64,000 nt of DNA from JAZNQN01 sp045590195 (lineage in GTDB: Bacteria; Bacillota; Clostridia; UMGS1883; UMGS1540): positions 50,819-114,818 of the forward strand of contig JAZNQN010000039.1 of assembly GCA_045590195.1 (NCBI GenBank), given 5' to 3'. Below are positions 53,180 through 61,658 of this stretch, one piece after another. The position numbers and the translations under genes were made by a program. How positions within the stretch are numbered: the first letter of the stretch is position 1; every line of letters begins with the position of its first letter. The notes beneath the pieces are model-generated. The model ran no database searches. It had not been told where the DNA came from and worked only from the letters and a program-made list of their open reading frames with translations.

Positions 53180-53678
53180 AATCAAGTTTCCTCACAATCG
53201 GTTTGCCGGCTACAATTAAAATTGCCGACTGAACCACAAAATTTGTTACTGAAGTCGGGAGTCTGGTAATCAAAACAGTTCCATATGGGTTTCCGTAAGA
53301 AATGCTGATAAAAAGCCCTAAAAGAAAAATGTTTATAAGCAGAATCAGGGCATTTGCAATAAGAATTCTTACAATGCTCATTTCCTTTAAAACTGCGCCG
53401 TAAACTGCGCCGCGAACAGCGGTATTTATTGTAAACAGAGGGTTTATTGCCCCACCCTGCGGAAATATTATTGCCCTTATAAAATCGCCAAGTGCAGCAA
53501 CTGCTGCTCCGCCGCCTATGCCAAAAAGAGCACCGCTTAAAGCAACCGGCAGAAAGCCAAGGCTTACCTTATCTTCAAAACCCGGCAGAAGTGTGACCGG
53601 AATTTGAATAAAGCGAGTTAAAATTATTTCAAGAGCTACCATAAGGCCCATAAAAATATATTTGCGAGTGTTTTTCAT
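53166..53678 (-). CDS. ECF transporter S component, FolT-like
   Basis: The 170-residue membrane protein has about six hydrophobic segments. LGFLPVALSGALFGIGGGAAVAALGDFIRAIIFP (near 41-74) and INPLFTINTAVRGAVYGAVL fit the folate-type ECF substrate-binding family. A shared energising module must be elsewhere. It is first in the ten-gene run, with promoter at 53719-53748 and RBS GGTGA. Confidence 0.78.
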   Translation of the reverse strand: MKNTRKYIFMGLMVALEIILTRFIQIPVTLLPGFEDKVSLGFLPVALSGALFGIGGGAAVAALGDFIRAIIFPQGGAINPLFTINTAVRGAVYGAVLKEMSIVRILIANALILLINIFLLGLFISISYGNPYGTVLITRLPTSVTNFVVQSAILIVAGKPIVRKLDYVRK

Positions 53679-53718
53679 TGTTTTTTCACCGTTTTCTTTA
53701 TATATCTAATTACAAATA

Positions 53719-53748
53719 ATTATATAACAATAAAGAGAGTGTTGTCAA
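53719..53748 (-). promoter_or_regulatory. Promoter of the ten-gene minus-strand unit
   Basis: On the minus strand, TTGACA (53748-53743) and TATAAT (53724-53719) have an 18-bp spacer, about 40 bp before the FolT-like start. No internal promoter of similar quality was seen down to 44719. Confidence 0.8.
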
Positions 53749-53831
53749 TGAACATAATCCCATAAATTCGATATTTTATGTTAAAAAAATATTAAATTTA
53801 CACAACAAATTGATTTTTTGATTTTTTTTGC

Positions 53832-53860
53832 TTTACGGAGTAGTTATTTGCTGATATAAT
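53832..53860 (+). promoter_or_regulatory. Promoter of the VanW gene
   Basis: TTTACG (53832-53837) and TATAAT (53855-53860) with a 17-bp spacer. Confidence 0.65.
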
Positions 53861-53904
53861 ATATATAATATATACTAATGATATTATAAGGAGTGCGTTT
53901 TGTA

Positions 53905-55560
53905 GTGAAAAAAACATCTGGGGTAAAAATATACCTTTTCGTGCTTTTGGGAATTATAGTTGCAGGCTTTATTTCTCTGGTTTGCTATGTGTATGCCTGG
54001 GACGGAGCGTATCTTGGCGTGAAGTGCGGTGGTGTTTCTCTTGCCAATATGACGGCGGAAGAAGCTGTTGCGGCCATAAGAGATGTTTTGCCGGAAGATT
54101 ATAAAAATAAAAAAATAAACCTTTCTTTTGACGGACACGGGAAAGAGATTGCTCTTTCTGAATTTGGCGTAAATTACGACCTTAGCCAGACAGTTGACGA
54201 AGCTATGGCTTACGGCAAAGAAGGCAATGTTTTTCAGCGTTTGAAAAAAGCTGCAGGTGCGCTTTTGATGGGATATGACCACAAATTAAGCTTTGCCTAT
54301 GACAAAGATGCTCTTGAAAGCAAAGTAAGCGATATGCTTAAAGATGTGGGAACGCCTGTTATTGAATATTCCTACGAGGTTTCGGACGGGAAGTTTTATA
54401 TAATTAACGGAACACCCGGCAATATGCCTGACGGAGCCTTTGTTTCAAGCGAAATTTTAAACGCCGTTGGCCTTTGTGATTTTGATAAAGAGCTTGTTTT
54501 TGAAAAACAGACAAGAGAGCCTAAGGAAATAAATGTTGACGAGCTTTACAAAGAACTTAACAAAGAAGCAAAAGATGCGGAATATGTTCTTTCGGGCGGA
54601 GAGGTTACGGTTGTACCTCATCAGTACAAAGTTGTTTTTGACAAAGGCGAGGCCAAAAAAATTATATCGGAAAATACAGGTGCAGGCAAAAAATATGAAA
54701 TTCCGGCAGAAGTTGAAGAACCTGAATTTCTTGAAAAAGATGCAAAAAGCCGCCTGTTTTCACAAACACTTGGCAGTTACAAATCAAATTACAATCAGGG
54801 TGATGTAAGCCGCAGCAGTAATGTTTCACTTGCCGCAAAGCTTGTTAACGGAACTGTTATTATGCCCGGCGGAGAATTTTCTTACAACACGGTTGTTGGA
54901 AAAAGAACTGCCGAAGCAGGCTTCAAAGTTGCCCATGTTTATATGAACAACGAAGTTGTTGATGGTATTGGCGGCGGTATATGTCAGGTTTCGTCAACTT
55001 TATACTGCGCAGTTTTATATGCAAATTTGCAGGTTACTGAAAGAGTTAACCATCAGCTTTCTGTAAGCTATGTTCCCCTTGGTCAGGATGCAACAGTTGA
55101 CTACGGCAACATTGATTTCAGATTTAAAAACAACACAGGATATCCTTTAAGAGTTTTAACATATGCTTCGGGCGGCGTTATGTACGCAAGCATTGAAGGC
55201 TACAAAGAAGTTAGCGAAAAGGTTGAAATTACAAACGAAAGAGTTTCGGTAATTCCGCCTAAGGTTGTTGAAGAAGAAGACCCCGAGCTTCCTTTCGGCG
55301 AAAGAAAAGAAGGAGAAGAGGGAAGTGTTGGTTATGTTGTTGAAACTTACAAAACAGTAACCGCAAACGGACAAAGCAAAAAAACATTTGTTTCACGCAG
55401 CACGTATGCATCGGGAAAAACAATTGTAAAAGTTGGTACAGGGCCTACTCCTTCGCCTTCAGCAGAGCCTGCTGTGGGGGATGAAATTGAAGAAGGTACC
55501 GGCCTTACTGAAGAAACTGAAACACCGACTCCTACACCAAGTGGCGAGATAGAAGAATAA
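53905..55560 (+). CDS. VanW/G5-domain cell-surface protein
   Basis: The 551-residue protein has one N-terminal membrane segment (about 8-30), a YoaR-type PG-binding region (about 45-230), and the VanW domain (about 285-420) with GGEFSYNTVVGKRTAEAGF and GGGICQVSSTLY. A G5-like beta domain (about 430-510) and a Pro/Thr/Glu-rich tail complete it. It acts outside the membrane on peptidoglycan. GTG 53905 is chosen (AAGGAG 11 bp before); an earlier GTG overlaps the RBS. Confidence 0.88.
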   Translation: MKKTSGVKIYLFVLLGIIVAGFISLVCYVYAWDGAYLGVKCGGVSLANMTAEEAVAAIRDVLPEDYKNKKINLSFDGHGKEIALSEFGVNYDLSQTVDEAMAYGKEGNVFQRLKKAAGALLMGYDHKLSFAYDKDALESKVSDMLKDVGTPVIEYSYEVSDGKFYIINGTPGNMPDGAFVSSEILNAVGLCDFDKELVFEKQTREPKEINVDELYKELNKEAKDAEYVLSGGEVTVVPHQYKVVFDKGEAKKIISENTGAGKKYEIPAEVEEPEFLEKDAKSRLFSQTLGSYKSNYNQGDVSRSSNVSLAAKLVNGTVIMPGGEFSYNTVVGKRTAEAGFKVAHVYMNNEVVDGIGGGICQVSSTLYCAVLYANLQVTERVNHQLSVSYVPLGQDATVDYGNIDFRFKNNTGYPLRVLTYASGGVMYASIEGYKEVSEKVEITNERVSVIPPKVVEEEDPELPFGERKEGEEGSVGYVVETYKTVTANGQSKKTFVSRSTYASGKTIVKVGTGPTPSPSAEPAVGDEIEEGTGLTEETETPTPTPSGEIEE

Positions 55561-55586
55561 GCCTTTTTGGAAAGAAGGGATAAAAT

Positions 55587-56954
55587 ATGGCAAAGCACAA
55601 ACTGATTATATTTATTATTGCGGCAGTTATTATAATTGCAACACTGTTTGTTCCGCCTTTTTATGGAAAAGGCGATGACGGCAGTTTTTACACAATTTTG
55701 CTTGAAAACGGACTTTACAATGCCGAAGGAGCAGACACATCGTTTTTCAATAACATTTTCGGAGTTTCACAATCTGATTCCGATGGCGGATTTTTCCCCA
55801 TAACAATTGCAAAGGCTTTGTGTGCTTTTGTGAGCACGGTTGTTATTGACATAAGAGTTCTGGCAGTTTTATACTTGCCATTTTACCTTTTGGGAATGTA
55901 TCTTGTTATGAGAAAAATTAAAATCAATAACAAGGCCCTTGAAATTGCAGTATCGGCTGTGGCGGCAATAATTCTTTGTGATATCGGATATATTTCCTAT
56001 ATGAATTCACTTTACAAAGAAGCGCTCTATCTTGTGTTCTTTCTGCTTTTTGTGGGAAGTGCACTTAACATTAAAAAAGACAACGGAATTTATGCTCCCT
56101 GTGCAGTAACACTTATGCTTTCTGCTGCAGTTCTCTCGTTTATGGGCTGGGCAGGCTTAATTATCAGTGTTCTTGCAGGAATTGTACTTATTGTTGCAAG
56201 TTTGGTTTTCAAAAACGTATCGGGACAGGCGGTTGTGGCCGGTATTCTGGTTGCAGTAATTTCGGCGGGATGTTTTTTTGCCGCACCTGCCATAAATGAC
56301 AGCGAAGCCCAGATTTACAGCAGAGTTTTTGAGGGTGCTGTTCAGCCTCAAACTCCCGGAAAAGAGCTTAAAGAACTTGGCGTTGACGAAAAATATGCAA
56401 TATACACAGGGCTTAGTTATTATGATGCTTTTAATGACGATGGCATTTTGCCACCGGCATTGGTGAAAGAGCTTAAAGAAGTAAGCCGTGGAGATATATT
56501 TAGGTTTTATCTTAAAAATCCGAAAAACCTAATTAATGTTTTATCTTCGGCAGGAAAAAATGCACCATTTCTTTCACAAAGCTATATAAGCACGAAAATG
56601 AACACAAATTACTTTATCAAAATGGCTCCCGGTATATGGAGTTATGCCAGAAGGTTTATGACTCCGGGAAGCTTCTGGATTTTACTTGCAGTTTCTTTGG
56701 CGGCGCTTATATGTGTATTTATTTTCTTTAAAAAAGACACTGAAATAATGCTTTCAGGCGTAATACTTTCAGTTTCGGCCATTGTGTTTATGATAAATTC
56801 AGTTGTGGCCGGCGGACTTTTGGGAATAAGCAGAAATCTTATTCTGCATCAGGAAGCATTTGACCTTATGATAATAGTAATTATTTTGTGTGCAGTTAAT
56901 ATGGCACTTGAAAAAAGGCAGGAACTTAAAGATAAATTTGGTGTTAATCAATAA
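55587..56954 (+). CDS. Polytopic membrane protein, possible GT-C fold
   Basis: The 455-residue protein has about ten hydrophobic segments and one large outer loop (about 235-350). After the first segment the acidic GKGDDGSFY (near 27-35) and later YMNSLYKEALY (near 132) resemble membrane glycosyltransferases of the GT-C fold. No family motif is firm. GAAGGG lies before the ATG. It follows the VanW gene by 26 bp, so a joint role at the cell envelope is likely. Confidence 0.68.
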   Translation: MAKHKLIIFIIAAVIIIATLFVPPFYGKGDDGSFYTILLENGLYNAEGADTSFFNNIFGVSQSDSDGGFFPITIAKALCAFVSTVVIDIRVLAVLYLPFYLLGMYLVMRKIKINNKALEIAVSAVAAIILCDIGYISYMNSLYKEALYLVFFLLFVGSALNIKKDNGIYAPCAVTLMLSAAVLSFMGWAGLIISVLAGIVLIVASLVFKNVSGQAVVAGILVAVISAGCFFAAPAINDSEAQIYSRVFEGAVQPQTPGKELKELGVDEKYAIYTGLSYYDAFNDDGILPPALVKELKEVSRGDIFRFYLKNPKNLINVLSSAGKNAPFLSQSYISTKMNTNYFIKMAPGIWSYARRFMTPGSFWILLAVSLAALICVFIFFKKDTEIMLSGVILSVSAIVFMINSVVAGGLLGISRNLILHQEAFDLMIIVIILCAVNMALEKRQELKDKFGVNQ

Positions 56955-56976
56955 TTTTGCAGGAGGAATTTTGTAA

Positions 56977-58941
56977 ATGGCTAAAAGCTACGGTAACGAG
57001 AGTATATCGTCACTTAAAGGTGCGGACAGGGTTAGAAAACGCCCCGGTGTTATTTTCGGCTCCAACGGACTTGACGGCTGCGAACACGCAGTTTTTGAAA
57101 TACTTTCAAACTCTATCGACGAAGCAAAAGAAGGCTACGGAACAGTAATAGAAGTTACAAAATTTAAAGATAATTCTATAGAGGTAACCGATCACGGGCG
57201 AGGCATACCCTTAGATTACAACCCCAAAGAAGAAAAATATAACTGGGAGCTTGTTTTCTGCGAGCTTTATGCCGGCGGTAAGTACGACAATCAAAGCGGC
57301 GCAAACTACGAGTATAGCCTTGGTCTTAACGGCCTTGGTGCATGTGCTACGCAGTACGCTTCGGAATATATGAACGTAACCGTTATGCGTGACGGATATA
57401 AATACGAGCTTTTCTTTGAAAAAGGAGAAAATGTTGGCGGCCTTTACAAAGAAGAAACAAGATTTAAAAAAACGGGCACAACAATTAAATGGCGCCCTGA
57501 CCTTGAAGTTTTTACTGATATAAATATTCCTATTGAATATTTTCAGGAAATTATGAAAAAACAGGCCGTTGTAAACAGCGGCATAACATTTAAACTGAGA
57601 AATGAAACCGACAACGGTTTTGAAGAGTTTGAATATTTTTACAAAGACGGTATTACAGATTACCTTAAAGAAATTGCAGGGGAGAAGGCATTTACAACTG
57701 TTCAGACAATAAGCGCTGAAAGAGTTGGCCGCGACCGCGAGGACAAGCCTGATTACAAGGTGCTTTTAAATGTGGCGTTTTGTTTTACAAATCAGGACAA
57801 TGTAATTGAGTATTATCACAACTCAAGCTTTTTGGAACACGGCGGCTCGCCTGACAAAGCGGTTAAAAGTGCATTTGTTTCGGCTATTGATGCCTACGCA
57901 AGGCAGAACAACAAATATACAAAAAATGAAAGCAAAATTACATTTAATGATGTGGCCGACAGCCTGGCGCTTGTTTCGAACTCTTTTTCAACTCATACTG
58001 ACTATGAAAATCAGACCAAAAAGAGTATTAACAACAAATTTATTGCCGACGCAATGACTGAGTTTTTAAAACACAATTTAGAGCTTTATTTTATAGAAAA
58101 CAAAATTGATGCTGAAAAAATAGTTGAGCAGGTTCTGCTTAATAAAAGAAGCCGTGAAACTGCGGAAAAAACAAGGGCTAACCTTAAGAAAAAGCTTGCA
58201 AAGAATATTGACATTACAAACAGAGTTCAGAAATTTGTTGACTGTCGCAGCCGCGATGTTTCCCGCCGCGAAGTTTATATAGTAGAGGGTGATTCGGCTC
58301 TTGGTGCTTGTAAACTCGGCCGTGATGCAGAGTTTCAGGCTATTATCCCTGTAAGGGGTAAAATTCTTAACTGCTTAAAAAGTGACTATGACAAAATTTT
58401 CAAAAGCGACATTATTATGGACCTTATGAGGGTTTTGGGCTGTGGTGTTGAAGTTAAAAGCAAGGACTTATCTTCCTTTGACCTTGATAATTTAAGGTGG
58501 GACAAGGTTATTATCTGTACCGATGCCGATGTTGACGGCTTCCAGATTAGAACACTTATTCTTACAATGATTTACCGCCTTGTACCAACTCTTATAAAAG
58601 AGGGCAAGGTATTTATTGCAGAATCGCCGCTTTTTGAAATAACAACCAAAAAGAAAACATATTTTGCATATAACGAAAGCGAAAAAGCCGAGATTTTAAA
58701 TCAGCTTGGCGATGAAAAATATACAATTCAGCGTTCGAAAGGTCTTGGTGAAAACGACCCTGATATGATGTGGGAAACAACTATGAACCCCGAAACAAGA
58801 CGCCTTATCAAGGTTATGCCTTCTGTGGCCGAGGCAACAGAAAAAATGTTTGATTTATTACTAGGCGATAACCTTCAGGGCAGAAAAGACTATATTGCAG
58901 AGCACGGCGCAGAATATCTTGACCTTACCGATGTAAGCTGA
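56977..58941 (+). CDS. Divergent type IIA topoisomerase B subunit (GyrB/ParE-like)
   Basis: The 654-residue protein contains the GHKL ATPase (EILSNSIDEAKEG near 45, DHGRGIPLDYN near 70, GLNGLGACAT near 112) and the TOPRIM domain (VEGDSALGACKLGRDAEFQ near 431, DADVDG near 519). The usual GyrB motifs GLHGVGA and EGDSAGGSAKQGRD are altered, which separates it from housekeeping GyrB. No GyrA/ParC partner follows; a GH43 gene does. AGGAGG lies 13 bp before the ATG. It supplies ATPase and TOPRIM functions only and must pair with an A subunit elsewhere. Confidence 0.88.
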   Translation: MAKSYGNESISSLKGADRVRKRPGVIFGSNGLDGCEHAVFEILSNSIDEAKEGYGTVIEVTKFKDNSIEVTDHGRGIPLDYNPKEEKYNWELVFCELYAGGKYDNQSGANYEYSLGLNGLGACATQYASEYMNVTVMRDGYKYELFFEKGENVGGLYKEETRFKKTGTTIKWRPDLEVFTDINIPIEYFQEIMKKQAVVNSGITFKLRNETDNGFEEFEYFYKDGITDYLKEIAGEKAFTTVQTISAERVGRDREDKPDYKVLLNVAFCFTNQDNVIEYYHNSSFLEHGGSPDKAVKSAFVSAIDAYARQNNKYTKNESKITFNDVADSLALVSNSFSTHTDYENQTKKSINNKFIADAMTEFLKHNLELYFIENKIDAEKIVEQVLLNKRSRETAEKTRANLKKKLAKNIDITNRVQKFVDCRSRDVSRREVYIVEGDSALGACKLGRDAEFQAIIPVRGKILNCLKSDYDKIFKSDIIMDLMRVLGCGVEVKSKDLSSFDLDNLRWDKVIICTDADVDGFQIRTLILTMIYRLVPTLIKEGKVFIAESPLFEITTKKKTYFAYNESEKAEILNQLGDEKYTIQRSKGLGENDPDMMWETTMNPETRRLIKVMPSVAEATEKMFDLLLGDNLQGRKDYIAEHGAEYLDLTDVS

Positions 58942-58955
58942 TTGGGGATGAGAGT

Positions 58956-59849
58956 ATGATTGAAACAAATATAGAGGGCCTTCGTGACCCGTTTGCTTTG
59001 GTTGAAGATGATGCATATTATGTGTATGGAACTTATGTTACGGAAAAAGGCAGCTGGAACACAACGCGTTGGGCTTGTTACAAAAGCGAAGGCAGCTTAA
59101 GTGACAACAGCTGGAAACTGATTGAAAAACCGCTGTATATAAAACCCGAGCATGCTATGAGAAATTTCTGGGCACCGGAGGTTCATAAGTATAACGGAAG
59201 TTACTATATGTTTGCAACATATTATTCGTTTCTTACAAATCACAGGGGTTGCAGTATACTTAAATCTGAAAGCCCTGAAGGGCCATTTGTAGAAATTACC
59301 AACGGGCACATAACTCCCCGTGAATGGGACAGTATAGATGCTACTTTTTATGTTGACGAGGAAGGCCAGCCATGGATGGTGTTTGTTCACGAATGGACCT
59401 GTACCGACGACCATATTGGAAGAATGTCGGCTGCAAAGCTTTCAGAGGATTTAACTCATTTAATATCAGAGCCTTTGGAGCTTTTCAGAGCAGATGACCC
59501 CTCCTGGACAAACAGGCGCGTTACCGATGGCTGTTTTATGCACAAAGCGAAAGATGGTCAGCTGCTTATGATATGGTCAAACTTTTATGAACACGGCTAC
59601 TGCGTTGGCGTTGCCAGAAGTGATAATGGAAAGGTTGACGGCAACTGGAGCCACGACGAAAAGCTTTTGTTTTCAAAAGAGATTAGCGGGAAATATGACG
59701 GTGGCCACGGTATGATTTTTAACGACCGCGACGGCAAAATGTATTTGTGCTTACATTCGCCAAACGAGCCAACTGATGTGCTTGACGAAAGAACAGTTTT
59801 TGTTCCGCTTGTAGAAGAAAATGGGAATTTAATATGTGAAATCATATAA
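58956..59849 (+). CDS. GH43-family glycoside hydrolase
   Basis: The 297-residue five-bladed propeller enzyme shows GLRDPFAL (Asp near 11), WAPEVHKYNGSYYMFATYYS near 68, SIDATFYVDEEGQPWMVFVHEW (Asp near 126) and VTDGCFM near 189, where the general acid region has Asp-Gly as in a subgroup of GH43. It removes arabinose or xylose. It has no signal peptide. TTGGGGATGAGA lies before the ATG. It is 14 bp after the topoisomerase gene. Confidence 0.82.
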   Translation: MIETNIEGLRDPFALVEDDAYYVYGTYVTEKGSWNTTRWACYKSEGSLSDNSWKLIEKPLYIKPEHAMRNFWAPEVHKYNGSYYMFATYYSFLTNHRGCSILKSESPEGPFVEITNGHITPREWDSIDATFYVDEEGQPWMVFVHEWTCTDDHIGRMSAAKLSEDLTHLISEPLELFRADDPSWTNRRVTDGCFMHKAKDGQLLMIWSNFYEHGYCVGVARSDNGKVDGNWSHDEKLLFSKEISGKYDGGHGMIFNDRDGKMYLCLHSPNEPTDVLDERTVFVPLVEENGNLICEII

Positions 59850-59850
59850 A

Positions 59851-59880
59851 AAAAGATGCTGAATAATCAGCATCTTTTTT
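59851..59880. terminator. Bidirectional terminator
   Basis: AAAAGATGCTGA-ATAA-TCAGCATCTTTT is a 12-bp stem with A and T runs. It ends GH43 on the plus strand and the small-peptide unit on the minus strand. Confidence 0.92.
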
Positions 59881-59932
59881 TATGCCCGCATTGACTTAAA
59901 TTTTCAACTTTTCTTGTAGTTGCTCATATTTA

Positions 59933-59989
59933 TTAATGTGTCCACTTAAACAAAGCATAAAAAATAAACAACAAACCGATTATCTGCAT
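59933..59989 (-). CDS. Candidate 18-residue hydrophobic peptide
   Basis: The frame reads MQIIGLLFIFYALFKWTH from an ATG at 59989 that has a strong AAGGAGG 7 bp upstream. It would form a single membrane helix. It lies 30 bp after the zinc-ribbon gene on the same strand and before a terminator. Small size makes chance possible, but the RBS is among the best in the window. Function unknown. Confidence 0.4.
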   Translation of the reverse strand: MQIIGLLFIFYALFKWTH

Positions 59990-60019
59990 TTAAATTCCTC
60001 CTTGTTGCACTATTTGCAA

Positions 60020-60181
60020 TTACTTATTATTGAAATAGTCACTATCATAATAGTCGCTATATCTTTCTAACTCTTCCTTTTCGAGTTGTTGCCTTCGGCA
60101 ACTGATAGGATACCCGCAGTTTGGGCAGCTAACTGCTTCAGAACTAACGCTACCATCGCATTCCGGACAAGTAACTAACAT
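60020..60181 (-). CDS. Small zinc-ribbon protein
   Basis: The 53-residue protein starts MLVTCPECDGSVSSEAVSCP with cysteines 5, 8, 19 and 22 (CPEC and CPNCG), a zinc ribbon. The C-terminus is acidic and rich in Tyr and Asp (ERYSDYYDSDYF). AAGGAG lies 8 bp before the ATG at 60181. A short hairpin is formed by GTTGCC/GGCAAC in the coding part (60086-60100). Such stand-alone zinc ribbons are common in gut Clostridia; the function is unknown. It diverges from the XRE gene at 60418. Confidence 0.78.
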   Translation of the reverse strand: MLVTCPECDGSVSSEAVSCPNCGYPISCRRQQLEKEELERYSDYYDSDYFNNK

Positions 60182-60219
60182 TATATCATCTCCTTTTCAA
60201 AAAAATAAAATAAGTATGT

Positions 60220-60367
60220 CACAAAATAAATCAATTGCTATATTCATTTTTGCTATAACAATTTTATTGTTTTGTGTAAAATGGTTTATTTTGTGAGGTG
60301 TTGCATAACATATTATAACATAATATTTTTGTAATTGCAAGAATAATTTGTTAGGCGTTGGCTAACA
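60220..60367. promoter_or_regulatory. Inverted-repeat-rich control region
   Basis: CACAAAATAAA (60220-60230) and TTTATTTTGTG (60285-60295) are an exact inverted repeat. Between them is AACAAT-TTT-ATTGTT (60257-60271), and further on TGTTAG-N7-CTAACA (60349-60367). These sites lie between the divergent zinc-ribbon and XRE genes and are likely bound by the XRE protein (inference). No clear promoter pair could be assigned. Confidence 0.5.
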
Positions 60368-60417
60368 TACAAATACATCCCAATTTGATATACTTTTTAT
60401 AAAAGGTGGTAGTTTGT

Positions 60418-60657
60418 ATGGAAAACATTAAAAATGCCGAAACGATTTATGATATAATACGACGGAATATTAAAAAGTACAGAAAAGAAAAAGGAATAAC
60501 ATCTGCACAATTGGCAGAGATGGTTGATTTGTCACACGATTTTATAAGACAGATTGAAAGCGAGAAAACAAGATATAACTTTTCGGTGGAAACATTTTAT
60601 AAAATATCTGTTGCACTTGATGTGAGATTAGATAAATTTGTTGAAAATGAGGAATAG
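60418..60657 (+). CDS. XRE-family HTH regulator
   Basis: The 79-residue protein is almost only a Cro/C1-type HTH (residues 15-70: IKKYRKEKGITSAQLAEMVDLSHDFIRQIESEKTRYNFSVETFYKISVALDV). The ATG at 60418 has AGGTGG 8 bp before. It may regulate itself and the divergent zinc-ribbon unit. Its size fits a chromosomal stand-alone repressor or an antitoxin, but no toxin-like partner is evident. Confidence 0.85.
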   Translation: MENIKNAETIYDIIRRNIKKYRKEKGITSAQLAEMVDLSHDFIRQIESEKTRYNFSVETFYKISVALDVRLDKFVENEE

Positions 60658-60687
60658 TTCTATTCGGAAAATATTGATGTTCAATCA

Positions 60688-60720
60688 AAATATGCTGTAG
60701 CATTTTGCTACAGCATATTT
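60688..60720. terminator. Bidirectional terminator
   Basis: AAATATGCTGTAGCA-TTT-TGCTACAGCATATTT is a 15-bp perfect stem between the convergent XRE and HAD genes. Confidence 0.92.
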
Positions 60721-61365
60721 TTATAAAAGTTCTTTAAACGATTTTATATAGATGTTGCTAATTTCACGAAGTTCTTTTTCTTTTAAATTTTCCATACTAT
60801 CATAAACGCCGACAACTTTAAAGCCTGCGTTTTTGGCCGTTTGGGCGGCGGTGAAAACATCTTCAAAAACATAGGTGTTTTCAATAGGTGTTTTTAAAAA
60901 CTCCAAAGCCGTATTATAAATAAGCGGCCTAGTTTTTCTTGTTTTAAGCTCGAAGCAGGTAAAAATTTCTTCAAAATACTCCAAAATGCCGCATCTTTTA
61001 AGGGCAGGCATTAAAAGCGCACGGTCGGTTGCAGTTGCAAGGCAAATGCGAACGCCATCTTTTTTTAGCTTTTCAAGATACTCTGCCGCGCCGGCTTTAA
61101 GCCCGGCTTTATTTTCGTAAAAATCGGAAATATATGCCTTTATTTCGCAGAAAACTTGTTCATTTGAGCGGCCTGTTTTATAGTTTTGACAAATATAATC
61201 GCAGGCGTCCCAAAGGTACATATGGCGAAGTTCATCGTGAAGGGTTTTGGAAGGCTCGATATCTATGGACAAAAGATAGTCATTTCCAACGTATCGCCAC
61301 ATTCTCATACTGTCAAGCAAAGTGCCGTCCAAATCGAAGATGGCACCTTTTATATCCTTAATCAT
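60721..61365 (-). CDS. HAD-superfamily hydrolase
   Basis: The 214-residue protein has motif I FDLDGTLLDSM (D11 and D13), motif II LATATDRAL near 115, and EDVFTAAQTAKNAGFKVVGVYD near 176 for motif IV. Its cap is helical, as in beta-phosphoglucomutase-like members. The substrate is unknown. Its ATG overlaps the Dabb gene stop (ATGA). Confidence 0.88.
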   Translation of the reverse strand: MIKDIKGAIFDLDGTLLDSMRMWRYVGNDYLLSIDIEPSKTLHDELRHMYLWDACDYICQNYKTGRSNEQVFCEIKAYISDFYENKAGLKAGAAEYLEKLKKDGVRICLATATDRALLMPALKRCGILEYFEEIFTCFELKTRKTRPLIYNTALEFLKTPIENTYVFEDVFTAAQTAKNAGFKVVGVYDSMENLKEKELREISNIYIKSFKELL

Positions 61366-61646
61366 ATTTCACAGTCAACTGCTGTACGGGAAGCAGTAAA
61401 AGGTCTTACATATGTATCTGCTACTTTTACGTGTTCGGGGTGAGTAGCATATCCTTTAAGAGCATCAAAAGAATCAAGCTCCGAAATTAAAACTACACTG
61501 CCCATTCCTTTGTCAATTAAAACTTCGGCAAAATTAAGCCCTTCAACCTTGCCCACAAGGCCTTCAAGTTCCTCTTTCATTTTTGCAGTTATGGAAGGCA
61601 AATCTATTCCTTCTTTAAGCTGCCATGCTACGATGTGTTTTACCAT
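61362..61646 (-). CDS. Dabb (stress-responsive A/B barrel) protein
   Basis: This 94-residue protein starts MVKHIVAWQLKEG and contains YATHPEHVKVADTYVRPF near 66, the Dabb signature. It is a dimeric ferredoxin-like barrel of uncertain role. It overlaps the HAD gene and lies 12 bp after uppP; AAGGAGAG is the RBS. Confidence 0.88.
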   Translation of the reverse strand: MVKHIVAWQLKEGIDLPSITAKMKEELEGLVGKVEGLNFAEVLIDKGMGSVVLISELDSFDALKGYATHPEHVKVADTYVRPFTASRTAVDCEI

Positions 61647-61658
61647 TTTTATCTCTCC

